Origin: an uncultured Paracoccus sp.
GTDB taxonomy: Bacteria; Pseudomonadota; Alphaproteobacteria; Rhodobacterales; Rhodobacteraceae
NCBI RefSeq assembly: GCF_937873615.1
Contig: NZ_CALMYP010000008.1
Span: 1-49,804, forward strand
DNA: 49,804 nt
Direction of reading: 5' to 3'
Both the position numbers and the translations under genes were made by a program. The notes under the pieces were generated by a model. The model was not told the DNA's origin. It made no database searches and saw nothing but the letters and a program-made list of their open reading frames with translations. Within the stretch, counting starts at the first letter, position 1. Each line of letters opens with the position of its first letter. This document shows positions 33,179 through 43,300 of this stretch, piece by piece.

Positions 33179-35216
33179 GACCTCGCCCCTTCGCCCGGGA
33201 AGCCCGTCCCGGAATACGGTCGCCCGTGCCGCGCAGGCCGGCTTTTCGCTGGTCTGGCTGGTGCCGATCCTGGCGCTCGTCGTCACGCTCGGCCTGGCCT
33301 GGAATGCCTTTTCCGGCCGAGGAGAGCTGATCACGGTCGAGTTCAGCGATGCCACCGGCATTACCCCCGGCGTCACCGCCCTGCGTTTCCGCGAGGTGAC
33401 CGTGGGCAAGGTCGAAGGCGTGGCCTTCACCGAGGATCTGCGCAATGTTCTGGTCAGCATCCGGGTTCAGCCGGACGTGGCCCCCTATATCGACGACAAG
33501 GCGGAATTCTGGATCGTCCGGCCTGTGGTCTCGGCGCAGGGGATCTCGCGTCTTGATACGGTGCTGTCGGGTGTTTTCATCGAAGGGTTCTGGGACGCGA
33601 CGACCGAACAGAAGCAGACGCATTTCGTCGGTCAGGACCAGCCGACGCTGGCCCGGATGGCCGGCGAGGGGACCTGGTTCGTGCTGTCCTCGCCCGGTGC
33701 CAAGGGTCTGGCAGAGGGCGCGCCGATCACCTTCCGCGGTCTGGAAGTCGGGCGGATGCAGAACCTGCGCCTGTCCGAAAGCGACGAAACCGTGCTGGCC
33801 GATGTCTTCATCGAGGCGCCGCACGATCAGCGCCTGACGTCGGCCACGGTGTTCTGGGACACCTCGGGCTTTTCGGTTTCTCTGGGCGCACAGGGGCTGA
33901 GCCTCAATGTCGCCTCGCTGTCGCAGCTGGTGCAGGGTGGCGTTGCCTTCTCGACCATGGCTGCCGGCGGTGCGCCGGTTGAAAGCGGTCACCTGTTCCG
34001 CCTGCAACCGGACGAGGAAACCGCCCGCGCCAGCCTGTTCGGCTCGGCCGAGGATGACATCCGGCTGAGCATTCTGGTCGATAACGACCTGAGCGGGCTG
34101 ACCACCGATTCAGACGTTGTCTATGAGGGCCTGACCGTCGGACGCGTCACCGATCTCGGCGTCGATATCGACGAGAGCCGTCCTGACGGTGAGGAAGTCC
34201 GGCAGCGGATCACCTTCGTCATTGCCCCCAGCCGGCTTGGGCTGGAGCCGGGCGCAACTCAGGACGAGGCGTTGAGCTTCCTGCAGGATCGTGTCGCCAA
34301 GGGGTTGCGCGCCCGTGTCAGTTCCTCAGGGTTCCTGGGGATTTCCAAGGTGGTGGCACTGGTCGAACAGCCGCTTGCGCCGCCCGACAGGATCGACACG
34401 GATACGAAACCCTATCCGACGATTCCGTCGATCCCGCCCGAGGTCTCCGATCTCAGCGCTTCGGCCGAGGGGCTGTTTACCCGTCTCGGCAGCCTCAATC
34501 TGGAGGGGTTGCTGCAATCGGCGACGAATATGATGGATGCGGTGACCCAGGTTGCGGCTTCGCCGGATACGCAGGCGATCCCGTCCTCGCTGCGCGCGAC
34601 GCTGGACGAAACCCAGGCTGCGGTTGCCGATCTGAAGGCGATGACGCAGGAATTGCGCGATGCGAATGCCGCCGCCAATCTGGCCCGCGCGCTGGATGAG
34701 GCCGCGCAGGCGGCGGAGGCCGTGCGCCTTGCCGCCGCCGATGTGCCCGAGATGGTCGTGCAGATGGACGAGGCGGCGCAGGCCATCGAGGAGTTCGGCT
34801 TTGCCGAGATTTCCGCCGAGGCCGAGGGTATCCTGTCCGACCTGCGCGCCATGCTTGGCTCGAAGGATGCCGAAGAACTGCCGCGCAACCTCTCCGATAC
34901 GCTGCAAGCGGCGTCGGGTTTGCTGAACGACCTGCGTGACGGCAATGCGGCCGGCAGTCTGAATCAGACGCTGGATTCGACGCGGGTGGCAGCGGATGAG
35001 ATCGCCAAGGCCGCCGAAAGTCTGCCGGAACTGGCCGAGCGCTTCCAGCGCCTGGCCACCCGGGCCGAAGTCGTGATCGCCGCCTATGGCGGTGACGGCG
35101 CCTTCAACCAGCAGGCCAGATCTATGATGAATGAACTCAGCCGCGCGGCGAGCGCTTTCGGATCGCTCGCCCGCACGATAGAACGCAACCCACGCGCCTT
35201 CATTCTGGGACGATAG
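33171..35216 (+). CDS. pqiB: PqiB-type MCE-domain lipid transport protein
   Basis: A 681-residue inner-membrane-anchored MCE protein. One N-terminal transmembrane helix (FSLVWLVPILALVVTLGLAW) precedes three MCE domains, recognisable from LITVEFSDATGITPGVTALRFREVTVGKV, GTWFVLSSPGAKGLAEGAPITFRGLEVG and DIRLSILVDNDLSGLTTDSDVVYEGLTVGRV. A long helical C-terminal part rich in Ala, Asp and Glu follows (about residues 430-681) and would form the tunnel that spans the periplasm. Longer than E. coli PqiB (546 residues). ATG 33171 has AAGGA upstream and overlaps the pqiA stop. Ends in RAFILGR. Confidence 0.9.
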   Translation: MSETSPLRPGSPSRNTVARAAQAGFSLVWLVPILALVVTLGLAWNAFSGRGELITVEFSDATGITPGVTALRFREVTVGKVEGVAFTEDLRNVLVSIRVQPDVAPYIDDKAEFWIVRPVVSAQGISRLDTVLSGVFIEGFWDATTEQKQTHFVGQDQPTLARMAGEGTWFVLSSPGAKGLAEGAPITFRGLEVGRMQNLRLSESDETVLADVFIEAPHDQRLTSATVFWDTSGFSVSLGAQGLSLNVASLSQLVQGGVAFSTMAAGGAPVESGHLFRLQPDEETARASLFGSAEDDIRLSILVDNDLSGLTTDSDVVYEGLTVGRVTDLGVDIDESRPDGEEVRQRITFVIAPSRLGLEPGATQDEALSFLQDRVAKGLRARVSSSGFLGISKVVALVEQPLAPPDRIDTDTKPYPTIPSIPPEVSDLSASAEGLFTRLGSLNLEGLLQSATNMMDAVTQVAASPDTQAIPSSLRATLDETQAAVADLKAMTQELRDANAAANLARALDEAAQAAEAVRLAAADVPEMVVQMDEAAQAIEEFGFAEISAEAEGILSDLRAMLGSKDAEELPRNLSDTLQAASGLLNDLRDGNAAGSLNQTLDSTRVAADEIAKAAESLPELAERFQRLATRAEVVIAAYGGDGAFNQQARSMMNELSRAASAFGSLARTIERNPRAFILGR

Positions 35217-35220
35217 TGAT

Positions 35221-35865
35221 ATGAAAAAAGTGACCCTTTTCATCGCCCTTGCGGTTGCAGGCCTTGGTCTTTCGGGCTGCGGCGACGGGACCGGGACGGC
35301 GCGCTATATCATCGACCCGCCGGATTCGGCGCAACGCACCGGCGATCAGCTTGGCGCGACCGAGCTGAAAGAGGTCTCGCTGCCCGATTACGCCGCCGCC
35401 GACGAGATTTCCTGGCAGGATGCCGATGGCGCGGTCCGGGCCAGCAACAAGGTGCTTTGGGCCGACAAGCCCGAACGTGCCTTCACCATCACGCTGGCCC
35501 GCGCGATTTCCGAGATTTCGGGCGCTTCGGTGGTGCCCGAGCCCTGGCCCTTCCCCTCGCCGCCCAAGCACCGGCTGGATGTGCGGGTTGAGCAGGCCCT
35601 GGCCGCGAATGACGGCTATTTCCACCTGAAAGGCCGCTATTTCGTCGCTGCCGAGGGGTCGGGCGCGGGCTCGCACCATGCCCGGGTCTTCGACATTGCC
35701 GTGCCGGTCGATCAGAATCAGCCGGATTCGGTGGCCGATGCGGCCTCGGTTGCGATCACCATGCTGGCCGAACAGATCGCGGGCCTTGGCGGTCCGGGCA
35801 CCACCATCGTGGCGACGGTGCCGGGTGGCGGCGATCCCTATGCGAACCTGCCGCCGCTGTTTTAA
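35221..35865 (+). CDS. pqiC: PqiC-like outer-membrane lipoprotein
   Basis: A 214-residue ABC-type transport auxiliary lipoprotein. The signal peptide ends in the lipobox LSGC with Cys20 as the lipidated residue. The mature protein carries the domain of PqiC-like proteins (YIIDPPDSAQRTG, ARAISEISGASVVPEPWPFPSPPKHRLDVRVE). It begins 4 bases after the pqiB stop and closes the operon. The partner is the outer-membrane end of the PqiB tunnel. Confidence 0.88.
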   Translation: MKKVTLFIALAVAGLGLSGCGDGTGTARYIIDPPDSAQRTGDQLGATELKEVSLPDYAAADEISWQDADGAVRASNKVLWADKPERAFTITLARAISEISGASVVPEPWPFPSPPKHRLDVRVEQALAANDGYFHLKGRYFVAAEGSGAGSHHARVFDIAVPVDQNQPDSVADAASVAITMLAEQIAGLGGPGTTIVATVPGGGDPYANLPPLF

Positions 35866-35870
35866 GGCGC

Positions 35871-36656
35871 TCAGCCCCTGACCAGCCGGGCCATGATCTC
35901 GGCGTGAAGGTCGGGGCCGGCGATGACCAGCCCGTCCAGACGCGGTTCGGGATTGTTGAAGCGCATGGGACGGTCCTTCTGGGTTGTCACCTGCGCCCCG
36001 GCGCGTTCGGCGATCAGGCTGCCGGCGGCGATATCCCATTCCCAGGCGGCGCGCATCGACATGGTGGCGTCGAAGCGTCCCTCGGCCACCAGGCAAAGCC
36101 GCCAGGCCAGCGAGGGCCGGAAATGCCGGCGGAAGCCGGGCGCGATCCCATCCGTCCAGTAACCGGGATCGAGCGTCGCCTTCGTGGTCAGCACATTGGC
36201 GCTGTCGATCCCGGCTTGGGAAACCTGGATCGGCTCGCCATTCAGGGTCGCCGGGCCGGTCTCGGTCGCGGCATAGGTCAGGCCCATGACCGGCAGATGC
36301 ACCACCGCTGCGACGATGCGATCGTCGCGGGTCACGGCCAGCGAATGCGAGAACCCTTCCTGTCCGTCGATGAAGGCGCGGGTGCCGTCGATCGGGTCGA
36401 TGATGAAGCAATGCGCCGCATCCAGTCGCGAGGCGTCGTCGGGGCTTTCCTCGGACAGCCAGCCGTAATCCGGGCGCGCGCCCAGAAGCGTGGCGCTGAG
36501 GTAATCGTTGACCGCCAGATCGGCCTCGGTCACCGGGCCGGCGCCCTGTTCCTTTTCCCAGGTCGCAGGCTCCTGCCGCCAGAAGCGGCGGGCGATCTTT
36601 CCGGCTTCCAGCGCGGCATTCACAATCAGGTCGAGGTCTTGGTCAGGCGCCGGCAA
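35871..36656 (-). CDS. Inositol-monophosphatase-fold phosphatase, CysQ-like
   Basis: A 261-residue Mg-dependent phosphatase of the IMPase/CysQ/FBPase superfamily. The metal-binding motif DPIDGTRAFIDG is at about residues 87-98, LSEES supplies the first glutamate, and the second motif is the WEWDIAAGSLIAERAG stretch. Members hydrolyse 3'-phosphoadenosine 5'-phosphate (CysQ) or inositol phosphates. The extra RAFIDG is more like CysQ. The start overlaps the pmbA stop by 14 bases, so it is co-transcribed with pmbA. Its 3' end is 5 bases from the convergent pqiC stop. Confidence 0.86.
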   Translation of the reverse strand: MPAPDQDLDLIVNAALEAGKIARRFWRQEPATWEKEQGAGPVTEADLAVNDYLSATLLGARPDYGWLSEESPDDASRLDAAHCFIIDPIDGTRAFIDGQEGFSHSLAVTRDDRIVAAVVHLPVMGLTYAATETGPATLNGEPIQVSQAGIDSANVLTTKATLDPGYWTDGIAPGFRRHFRPSLAWRLCLVAEGRFDATMSMRAAWEWDIAAGSLIAERAGAQVTTQKDRPMRFNNPEPRLDGLVIAGPDLHAEIMARLVRG

Positions 36657-37980
36657 CGGTCATTCCTTTGACAAGCAGGCTGGGAACGCGGGTGGCGCGC
36701 CAGTCGCGCGCGTCATTGGCCGGGGTCAGACGCATCAGCATCTCGCGCAGGTTTCCGGCAATCGTGCATTCGTTGACCGGGTGGCTGATCTGGCCGTTCT
36801 CGACCCAGAAGCCGGCGGCCCCGCGCGAATAATCGCCGGTGGTCGGGTTGATCGACGCCCCCAGAAGCGAGGTCACCAGCAATCCGCGCCCCATATCGGC
36901 GATCAGCGCCTCGCGGCTGGCGGCGCCCTCGGTCATGGCGATGTTCGACAAGCCCGGTGCCGGTGGCCCGCCCAGCCCGCGCACGGCGCTGGCGGTGCTC
37001 GTCAGCCCCAGCTTGCGCGCCGTCGCCAGGTCCAGCGTCCAGGATGTCAGCACCCCGTCGCGCACGATGTCGCGCGGGCCGGTCGCCAGCCCCTCGGCAT
37101 CGAACATGCGCGACGAGGACATGCGCGGCAGATGCGGGTTCTCGCGCAGCGAAATGCCCTCGGGCAGGACCTGCATCTCCATCGCGTCGCGCAGCCAGCT
37201 GGCGCCGCGCACGATGGCGGTGCCATTCACCGCGGCCAGAAGATGCCCGATCAACCCCGAGGAGATGCGTTCGTCATAAAGAATGGGAAAGGCGCCGGTC
37301 GGCGGCTTCCGGGCACCGGAACGGGCGACGGCACGTTCGCCGGCAAGCTGGCCGATTTCCTCGGGCGAGGGCATGTTCTCGGCCCAGATCCGGCCTTCGC
37401 CGGCATGGTCACGCTCCATCCCGGCGCCGGTGCCGCTGATCGCGGTGCAACTGGTCGTGTGCTGGCTGCGGCGCTGACCGCCTTCGAACCCGTTGCTGAG
37501 CGCCATCCAGCTTTCGCGTTCGGAATGGCTGGCGCTGGCGGATTCGACCGTGCGCACGCCTTCGACCGCAAGGGCTGCGGCCTCGGCGCGCAGGGCGCGT
37601 TCCTCAAGCGCTGCGGGGTCGGGGGCTGCACCGGGGTCGAAAAGCTGCAGCGCCGAGGCATCGAGATCGTGCGCCAACTGGTCGGGATCGGCCAGGCCGA
37701 GGCTGTCATCGACCGGGGCGGAACGTGCCATGGCGACGGCGCGCCGGGCCATGGTGCGAATGGTTTCGGCGCGGTGATCGGCGCCCGAGACGCTGGCCTG
37801 ACGCCCGGCGATCAGCACCCGCAGCCCGATTTCCACGCCTTCGGCGCGTTCGGCATGTTCCAGCCGCCCCTCTCGCACGTCGATGCCGGTGGCGCTGGCG
37901 CGGATCGCCATCGCTTCGGCTTCCTCGGCGCCTTCCTCGCGGGCGGCCCGAAGCAGGGCATGGGTCAGGTCCTGGAGCAT
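36643..37980 (-). CDS. pmbA: PmbA/TldE metalloprotease subunit
   Basis: A 445-residue TldE/PmbA protein, the non-catalytic partner of TldD in a peptidase that matures microcins and degrades unfolded peptides. Features include the N-terminal ATGIDVREGRLEHAERAEGVEIGLRV-type region, the central SGLIGHLLAAVNG and C-terminal INPTTGDYSRGAAGFWVENG. It lacks the TldD HExxxH zinc motif, as expected. ATG 37980 has AGGGGA upstream; the open frame runs 17 codons further without support. No tldD gene is in the window. Confidence 0.92.
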   Translation of the reverse strand: MLQDLTHALLRAAREEGAEEAEAMAIRASATGIDVREGRLEHAERAEGVEIGLRVLIAGRQASVSGADHRAETIRTMARRAVAMARSAPVDDSLGLADPDQLAHDLDASALQLFDPGAAPDPAALEERALRAEAAALAVEGVRTVESASASHSERESWMALSNGFEGGQRRSQHTTSCTAISGTGAGMERDHAGEGRIWAENMPSPEEIGQLAGERAVARSGARKPPTGAFPILYDERISSGLIGHLLAAVNGTAIVRGASWLRDAMEMQVLPEGISLRENPHLPRMSSSRMFDAEGLATGPRDIVRDGVLTSWTLDLATARKLGLTSTASAVRGLGGPPAPGLSNIAMTEGAASREALIADMGRGLLVTSLLGASINPTTGDYSRGAAGFWVENGQISHPVNECTIAGNLREMLMRLTPANDARDWRATRVPSLLVKGMTVAGA

Positions 37981-38062
37981 GTCTTTCCCCTGCGGATCGG
38001 TGGTTGTGCTCGCCCTCGTAATGGCGGGCAAGCCAAGGCGCGCGCAACCCCCAAAATGAGAA

Positions 38063-38090
38063 GGGCCGCCGCGATTCCGCGCGGCGGCCC
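38063..38090 (-). terminator. Hairpin terminator after the DUF2125 gene
   Basis: An 11-bp perfect stem GGGCCGCCGCG (38063-38073) pairs with CGCGGCGGCCC (38080-38090) around a 6-base loop. On the minus strand the hairpin is followed by TTCTCATTTT, a moderately T-rich tract. It lies 24 bases after the DUF2125 stop and upstream of pmbA. Confidence 0.72.
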
Positions 38091-38113
38091 GTGATGTTTC
38101 CGGCGCGGCAGGT

Positions 38114-39667
38114 TTACTTCACCTGCTGGCCATTGGCGAAGATCGAGCCGCCCTCCTTGAACTCGATTTCCGAGGTCAGTGCGTCGGCATTGTCCGGGTC
38201 GGGCTTGGCGAACATGGCCAGCATCATGCGCATGCCCATGGCCTGATCCTGTGGCATCAGACCGGCGGCCGACAGCTTGTCGAACAGCGCATTGATGCCG
38301 GTCAAACGACCGCTGATCATGCCGACCGGCGTGGTCAGGTCGCCGCCATCGGGGCTGTTCAACTCACCCGTCGCAGAGACGGTTGCGCCCAGAGCGGACA
38401 GGTCGATCTTGTTGATCTTGACCGAGCTGACCTCACCCGGCGCGACCGTCGGATCGGCCATGGCCTCCGGATCGAAGATGTCGACATCGAGGCGCGCCAT
38501 GCCCGACAGGTCGACGGTCAGGTTCGCAGGGTCGCGCGGCAGCGCAGATTGCGGGTCGAACATGCCCCAGATACCTTCCGACAGCGTCAGGCCGGCGAAA
38601 CCATAGGCGAAGGCGAAAGGCTGTGGATCCTCAGACGGGCTGACCGGCATTTCAAGATTGAACTGCGCGCTGTCGATACCGTAGCTGATCGGGAATGGCA
38701 GATCGGGGACCGTCATATCGGTGCTGGAAGCGCCTGAGGTGCCCGAATAGCCGATGCGCCCTTCGGAGATCAGAAAGTCCAGTGCGAAGGACTCGACGGT
38801 CGAGGCGATGGCCACGGCTTCCGGACCGCCGGGGCCGCCGCTATTGGTCACGTCGATCTTGATGTCGGTCGCGCCGCCCTTGAAGCCGCCCTTGACATCC
38901 AGCCCGGCTTTCAGCGCCTGGGCCATATTCGCGCCAAGATCGGCGCCAGCCGGCACGATTGAATCGGCATTATAGACGAGATCGGCCATCGTCGCGACAA
39001 TCACGGCCGCGCCCTGCTCATCGGCATAGTCGACATTCATCGTGAGTTGATCTGCCGCGCCGGTCTGGCTGAGCTTGAAACTGTCGCCGGACTCGATGTG
39101 CTCGGTTCCGGTGAAGTTGGTCAGGGACATCTTTCCGGGGTTTTCAATGACCTTGCCATCGGCGGCGACGATGCGGTTTACCGCCACTTCGAGGGTTGGG
39201 AAGTCGTATTCATAAAGGTTACCGGTGCCATCCTCGCGCACGGTGATGCTCTCACCGGGGTTGGTCATGGCCAGTTCCACGGTCACGCTGACCATCTTTT
39301 CGGCATCGGCTGGCGTGTCCAGTGCGCTTGCCGGCTTCGGGATTTCCGTGGTGATGACCATTGCGGACTGGTCGGGCAGGTCCATGCTGACACCGCCATC
39401 CCCGGTTGCGTTCAGGACTACGTCGCCAAACTGCACTTCGACATGCGCGTCCGACGGCGCGTCAGCAGGGGTCTTCTGCGACAGAACCAGTCCACGAACG
39501 GTGACGGTATCGCCAGCTTCTTCGACCGCCTCGGTCTGAACGGTCAGACCGAAGGCCTCATAATACTCGCCGAGCTGTTCCCAGACTGAACTGGGCGTGA
39601 TTTCGGCAAGTGCCGGCGAGGAGGCGAGAATGACGGCAAGGGCAGTCGCGGTCGAATATCTGGTCAT
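38114..39667 (-). CDS. DUF2125-family exported protein
   Basis: A 517-residue secreted protein with a signal peptide (about residues 1-21, ending in ASSPALA before EIT). The rest is beta-rich with repeated short strands (VSVTVELAM, FKLSQTGAADQLTMNVDYADEQG) and a conserved DUF2125 region near SYGIDSAQFNLEMPVSPSEDPQPFAF. The family is common in Rhodobacterales and has no known function. A periplasmic lipid- or polymer-binding protein with a structure like TamB or AsmA is possible but only inference. It has its own promoter region (39668-39781) and a terminator after it. Confidence 0.8.
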   Translation of the reverse strand: MTRYSTATALAVILASSPALAEITPSSVWEQLGEYYEAFGLTVQTEAVEEAGDTVTVRGLVLSQKTPADAPSDAHVEVQFGDVVLNATGDGGVSMDLPDQSAMVITTEIPKPASALDTPADAEKMVSVTVELAMTNPGESITVREDGTGNLYEYDFPTLEVAVNRIVAADGKVIENPGKMSLTNFTGTEHIESGDSFKLSQTGAADQLTMNVDYADEQGAAVIVATMADLVYNADSIVPAGADLGANMAQALKAGLDVKGGFKGGATDIKIDVTNSGGPGGPEAVAIASTVESFALDFLISEGRIGYSGTSGASSTDMTVPDLPFPISYGIDSAQFNLEMPVSPSEDPQPFAFAYGFAGLTLSEGIWGMFDPQSALPRDPANLTVDLSGMARLDVDIFDPEAMADPTVAPGEVSSVKINKIDLSALGATVSATGELNSPDGGDLTTPVGMISGRLTGINALFDKLSAAGLMPQDQAMGMRMMLAMFAKPDPDNADALTSEIEFKEGGSIFANGQQVK

Positions 39668-39781
39668 AGAGGGCTACCTTTTGAAGAAATGAAGGGTCAG
39701 CGAACCTTAACTTGTAACGCGCGAGACACTAGACGACTGTCCGGGTATCGTCCAGAAACCCGATGATAATATCGTGAAATT

Positions 39782-39819
39782 GGTTAGCGGATCGGCTGGA
39801 ATAAGCCGATCCGCTAACC
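39782..39819. repeat. 16-bp perfect inverted repeat, probable terminator
   Basis: GGTTAGCGGATCGGCT (39782-39797) pairs perfectly with 39804-39819 around a 6-base loop. It lies about 75 bases beyond the DUF2853 stop on the minus strand, followed there by CCAATTTCAC, and on the plus strand by GGAATTTTGC. Either strand could use it as a terminator. The perfect 16-bp stem is the longest inverted repeat noticed in the window. Confidence 0.65.
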
Positions 39820-39894
39820 GGAATTTTGCCAAAGGCTGCATTGGGAGGCTGCACAGATGCGCCCCCAAAGCGATCGACTGACCGGCAGAATGGC

Positions 39895-40236
39895 TCAGCC
39901 GTAGACGGCTTCCTTGCCGAAATGCTTGGTGAGCAGATAGTAAACCACCGGGCGATACTTGTTGCGGTTGGCGGTTCCGTAATCGGCGATGACCTTGTTG
40001 ATCGCCTCCATCAGGTTCGGCCCGTCGGCCAGGCCGAGCTTCTTGATCAGGAAGTTCGTCTTCACCCGCTCCAGCTCTTCCTTGTCGCTGGCGGCGACGG
40101 TTTCGCTGTCGGCGTTGTAGATGGATGGGCCGCAGCCGATAGTGACCTTGGTCAGCAGATCCATATCGGGCGTCTGGCCCAGCTTTTCCTTGATATCGGC
40201 GGCGTATTTCGCGATCAGGTCGTCCCGTTTGCTCAT
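39895..40236 (-). CDS. DUF2853-family small protein
   Basis: A 113-residue protein of the DUF2853 family, soluble and mostly helical, with a KRDDLIAKYAADIKEKLG start and RPVVYYLLTKHFGKEAVYG at the end. ATG 40236 has GGAGGAAG upstream. It stands alone between tamB and the DUF2125 gene. The family function is unknown; homologues are small cytoplasmic proteins of alphaproteobacteria. The only cysteine is Cys42 (TIGCGPSIYNADSE). Confidence 0.8.
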   Translation of the reverse strand: MSKRDDLIAKYAADIKEKLGQTPDMDLLTKVTIGCGPSIYNADSETVAASDKEELERVKTNFLIKKLGLADGPNLMEAINKVIADYGTANRNKYRPVVYYLLTKHFGKEAVYG

Positions 40237-40336
40237 CCGGCTTCCTCCTTGTTGCAATTGTTAAGTCTTCACGCGGGGAAGCCTAGTGCGGCATCCGCCA
40301 CGGGTAAAGCCTTTGCTTCGGCAGGGGCAGGGCCGC

Positions 40337-43300
40337 TCAATAGTCCTTTTCGTAATAGAGACCCAGCGTGCTGTCGCCCTCGCTGTCGACCGAGCCGCGC
40401 GCGGTCAGCGCATCGGTCACGTCGAGGTTGATATTGATCTGGGTCTGGCCGGCATCGTCCAGTTCGACATCGGTATAGACATTGCGGGTCAGGTATTTCC
40501 CGGCGCGCACGGCCACGCTGCCATCGTCGTCGACGGTCATGTCGAGATCGTCGAGGCCGGTCGCCTCGCGGATATTGGCGACGATGCCCAGCCCGCCCGA
40601 TCCGGCAAGAACTGCCAGCGCATTGGCCAGTTGCGCCGCCTGAAGCGGGCTGATCTGGTCCAGCCCCTGCCCGAACAGCAGATAGGACAGGACCTCTTCC
40701 TCGGGCAGCGAGGGGTCGGATTCGAAGGTGATGTCGGGGTCGCGGACCTCGCCGTCGATGATGATGCGGATGGTGATGTCATCCTCGACATGGCGGGCGA
40801 CGAGGCGGATGACCGGGATCAGGCTGCCCTGCAATTCGACCAGCCCCTCGGCCAGATCGAAGCGCTTGCCCAGAAGGTCGACCCGGCCCCGGATCAGCGA
40901 CAGATGCCCGATCGGCACCGGCACGCGGGCATTGCCGGTGATCTTCAGATCGCCGCCAAGCTCGGCATCGACGCCGCGACCGCGGATGAAGACCTGGTTC
41001 GGGGCGTTGATGGTCAGATCGAAGCGCGCCGGATTGGCAGGCGGGGTCGCCGCCGGCCCGCTGAGATCGGCGGCCTGCGCGGCGGCGCTGCCATAGGCTT
41101 CCAGCCCGGCCTTGGCGCGGGTGGCGGCGGCGCGCCAGTCGTCGTTGACATGAACGATATCGGGAATCGCCTGCGCCCCTCCCATCCCGGTCGAGGGGAT
41201 GCGGAACTCGGCCTGGGCGATATTGATGGTGCCGCTGACCAGCGGCCCTTCCGAGGCGACGCCGGTGATCGAGACGGTGCCATTCGCGGTCAGCTCATAG
41301 AGGTTCGGGTCGCGCAGGGTGGCTTGATTGAGCTGCGCCGTAAGGTCCAGAACCGGCGCGCCGCCCCGCAGATCGACGGCGCCATCGACGGCGATATTGC
41401 CCCCGCCGCTCAGCCCGCCGGCGATATCGATATTGATGAGCCCGCGTTCCAGCCCGGCATCCAGCCGCAGATGGTCGATGGTCAGGCCCAGTTTCGGCTC
41501 TGCCAGCCGGCCATCCGGCATGGTGACATTGCCGCTGATCGCCTCAAGCCCCGGTGCGCCCTGCATCCGCAGATCGAAGCTGAGCGGTCCCTGCACGCTG
41601 CGGGTGCGCAGGAAGGGATTGGCGAGGGCGGCATCGCCGACGCCGGTCATGCGCAGGTCGGTCTCGGCGCCGGCCACCTGTCCCACGACCTGCGCCCGGG
41701 TGCCGCCGGGGGCGGTGATGGCCAGATCGAGCCTTGCGCCGCCGTCGATCTGCTGCACGGTGCCAAGCGCCTGCGCCGGGCCGGTGATCCCCGGCAGCAG
41801 CGGCGCGAGGTCGCCCAGACGCGCATCGACATTCAGACCCTGTGCCGGGTCGCCATTGGCGCTGACCTGAAGCTGCGGGTTGCGGGCGTCGAGGCGCTGC
41901 ACGATCAGCCCGTTCGGGCCTTGCAGCAGGGCGATATCGGCGGTGGTCTGGCCGCGCAGCAGGCCGTCGACGCGGTCATTGCCGATGCCAAGCCCGTTTG
42001 CCGTGGCCTCGGCGGTGATCCGGCGGCCCCCGGTCACGTCCTGGACCTGTGCGGTGGCGTTCAGGCTGCCGCCAAAGCCGGCGAAGCCCAGCCCCGGAAT
42101 GTTCAGCCGGGCGTTGAGGTCGGTCTGACCGGGGCCATAGACCCCCTGACCGTCAAGGCTGAGCTGCGGGTTCCGGGCCTCGAATTGCTGGATATCGAAG
42201 CGACCGCCCTTCTGCACGGCGCGCGCCGTCAGCCGGGTCTCGCCCGCCAGAGCGCCATCGGCCCGGGCATTGCCGACGCGCAGGTTGCGCGCGGTGCCGG
42301 TCAGATCGAAGACCCGGCCCTCGGCGCTGTCGGCGATCCCGGCGGTTGCATCCAGCGCGCCGCCCACACCGCCGCCGACGAAGGACAGATCCGCCGCATT
42401 GATCTGCGCCGTCAGGTCGGCCTTGTCGGCGCCATAGGTGCCGCTGGCATCGGCGCGAAGCTGCGGGTGGTCGATCCGGGCGGTCTCAAGCGTGACGGTG
42501 CCATCCTTGAGCGCGCCTGCCGCGTTGAAGCGGGTCTCGCCCCGCAGGGCGCGCTCGGCCCCGGCCTGACGCAGCGCCAGATCGGTGGCGGTGCCGGTCA
42601 GGGTGAAGGCCTGCGCGCCGGTCCGGTCGTCCCGCAGCGTGGCCTCGGCCACCACGGCGCCGGCCATGCCGAGGCCGATGGCGGACAGATCGCTGATCGC
42701 CAGATCGGCGCGGGCATCGGTGCCGGCGGGCCCGATCGAGCCTTCGGCATTGATCCGGGTCTGGTCATTGGTCAGGCTGGCGCGTTCGATGGTATAGGTG
42801 CCGTCGCGTTCCAGCGCGGCAATGTCGATATCGGTGGTGCCCGACAGGGTGCCGGCATTGCCGCTCTGGCCAAGGGCCAGATCCTCGCCCGTGCCGGCGA
42901 CGGTCAACCGCCGGGTGCCGTCGCCGGCATCGGCGAAGGCGGCATCCACATCCAGCGCCCCCTGCAACCCCAGGCCCAGCGAGGCGAGGTCGCGCACGGT
43001 CAGCTTGCCGGTGGCATCGGTGCGCCCCTCGCCGATTTCGCCCTGTGCGGTTGCGGTCAGTTGTTCATTGGCGACATTGGCGCGGTCGATGCGGATGGTG
43101 CCGTCCCGATGCTGCTCGGCGGCGATGTCGATGGTGGTGGTGCCGGTCAGCGCCGCATCGGCCTGCGCCTGCCCGAGGCGGATATTCTCGCCGTCACCCG
43201 TCAGCGTGATCCGCCGTGTCCCGGCGGTGTCGGTGGCCAGTTCGGCCTTGGCGTCCAGCGTCCCGGACCAGCCCTGCCCAAGGGCCGCGAGGCTGGCGAT

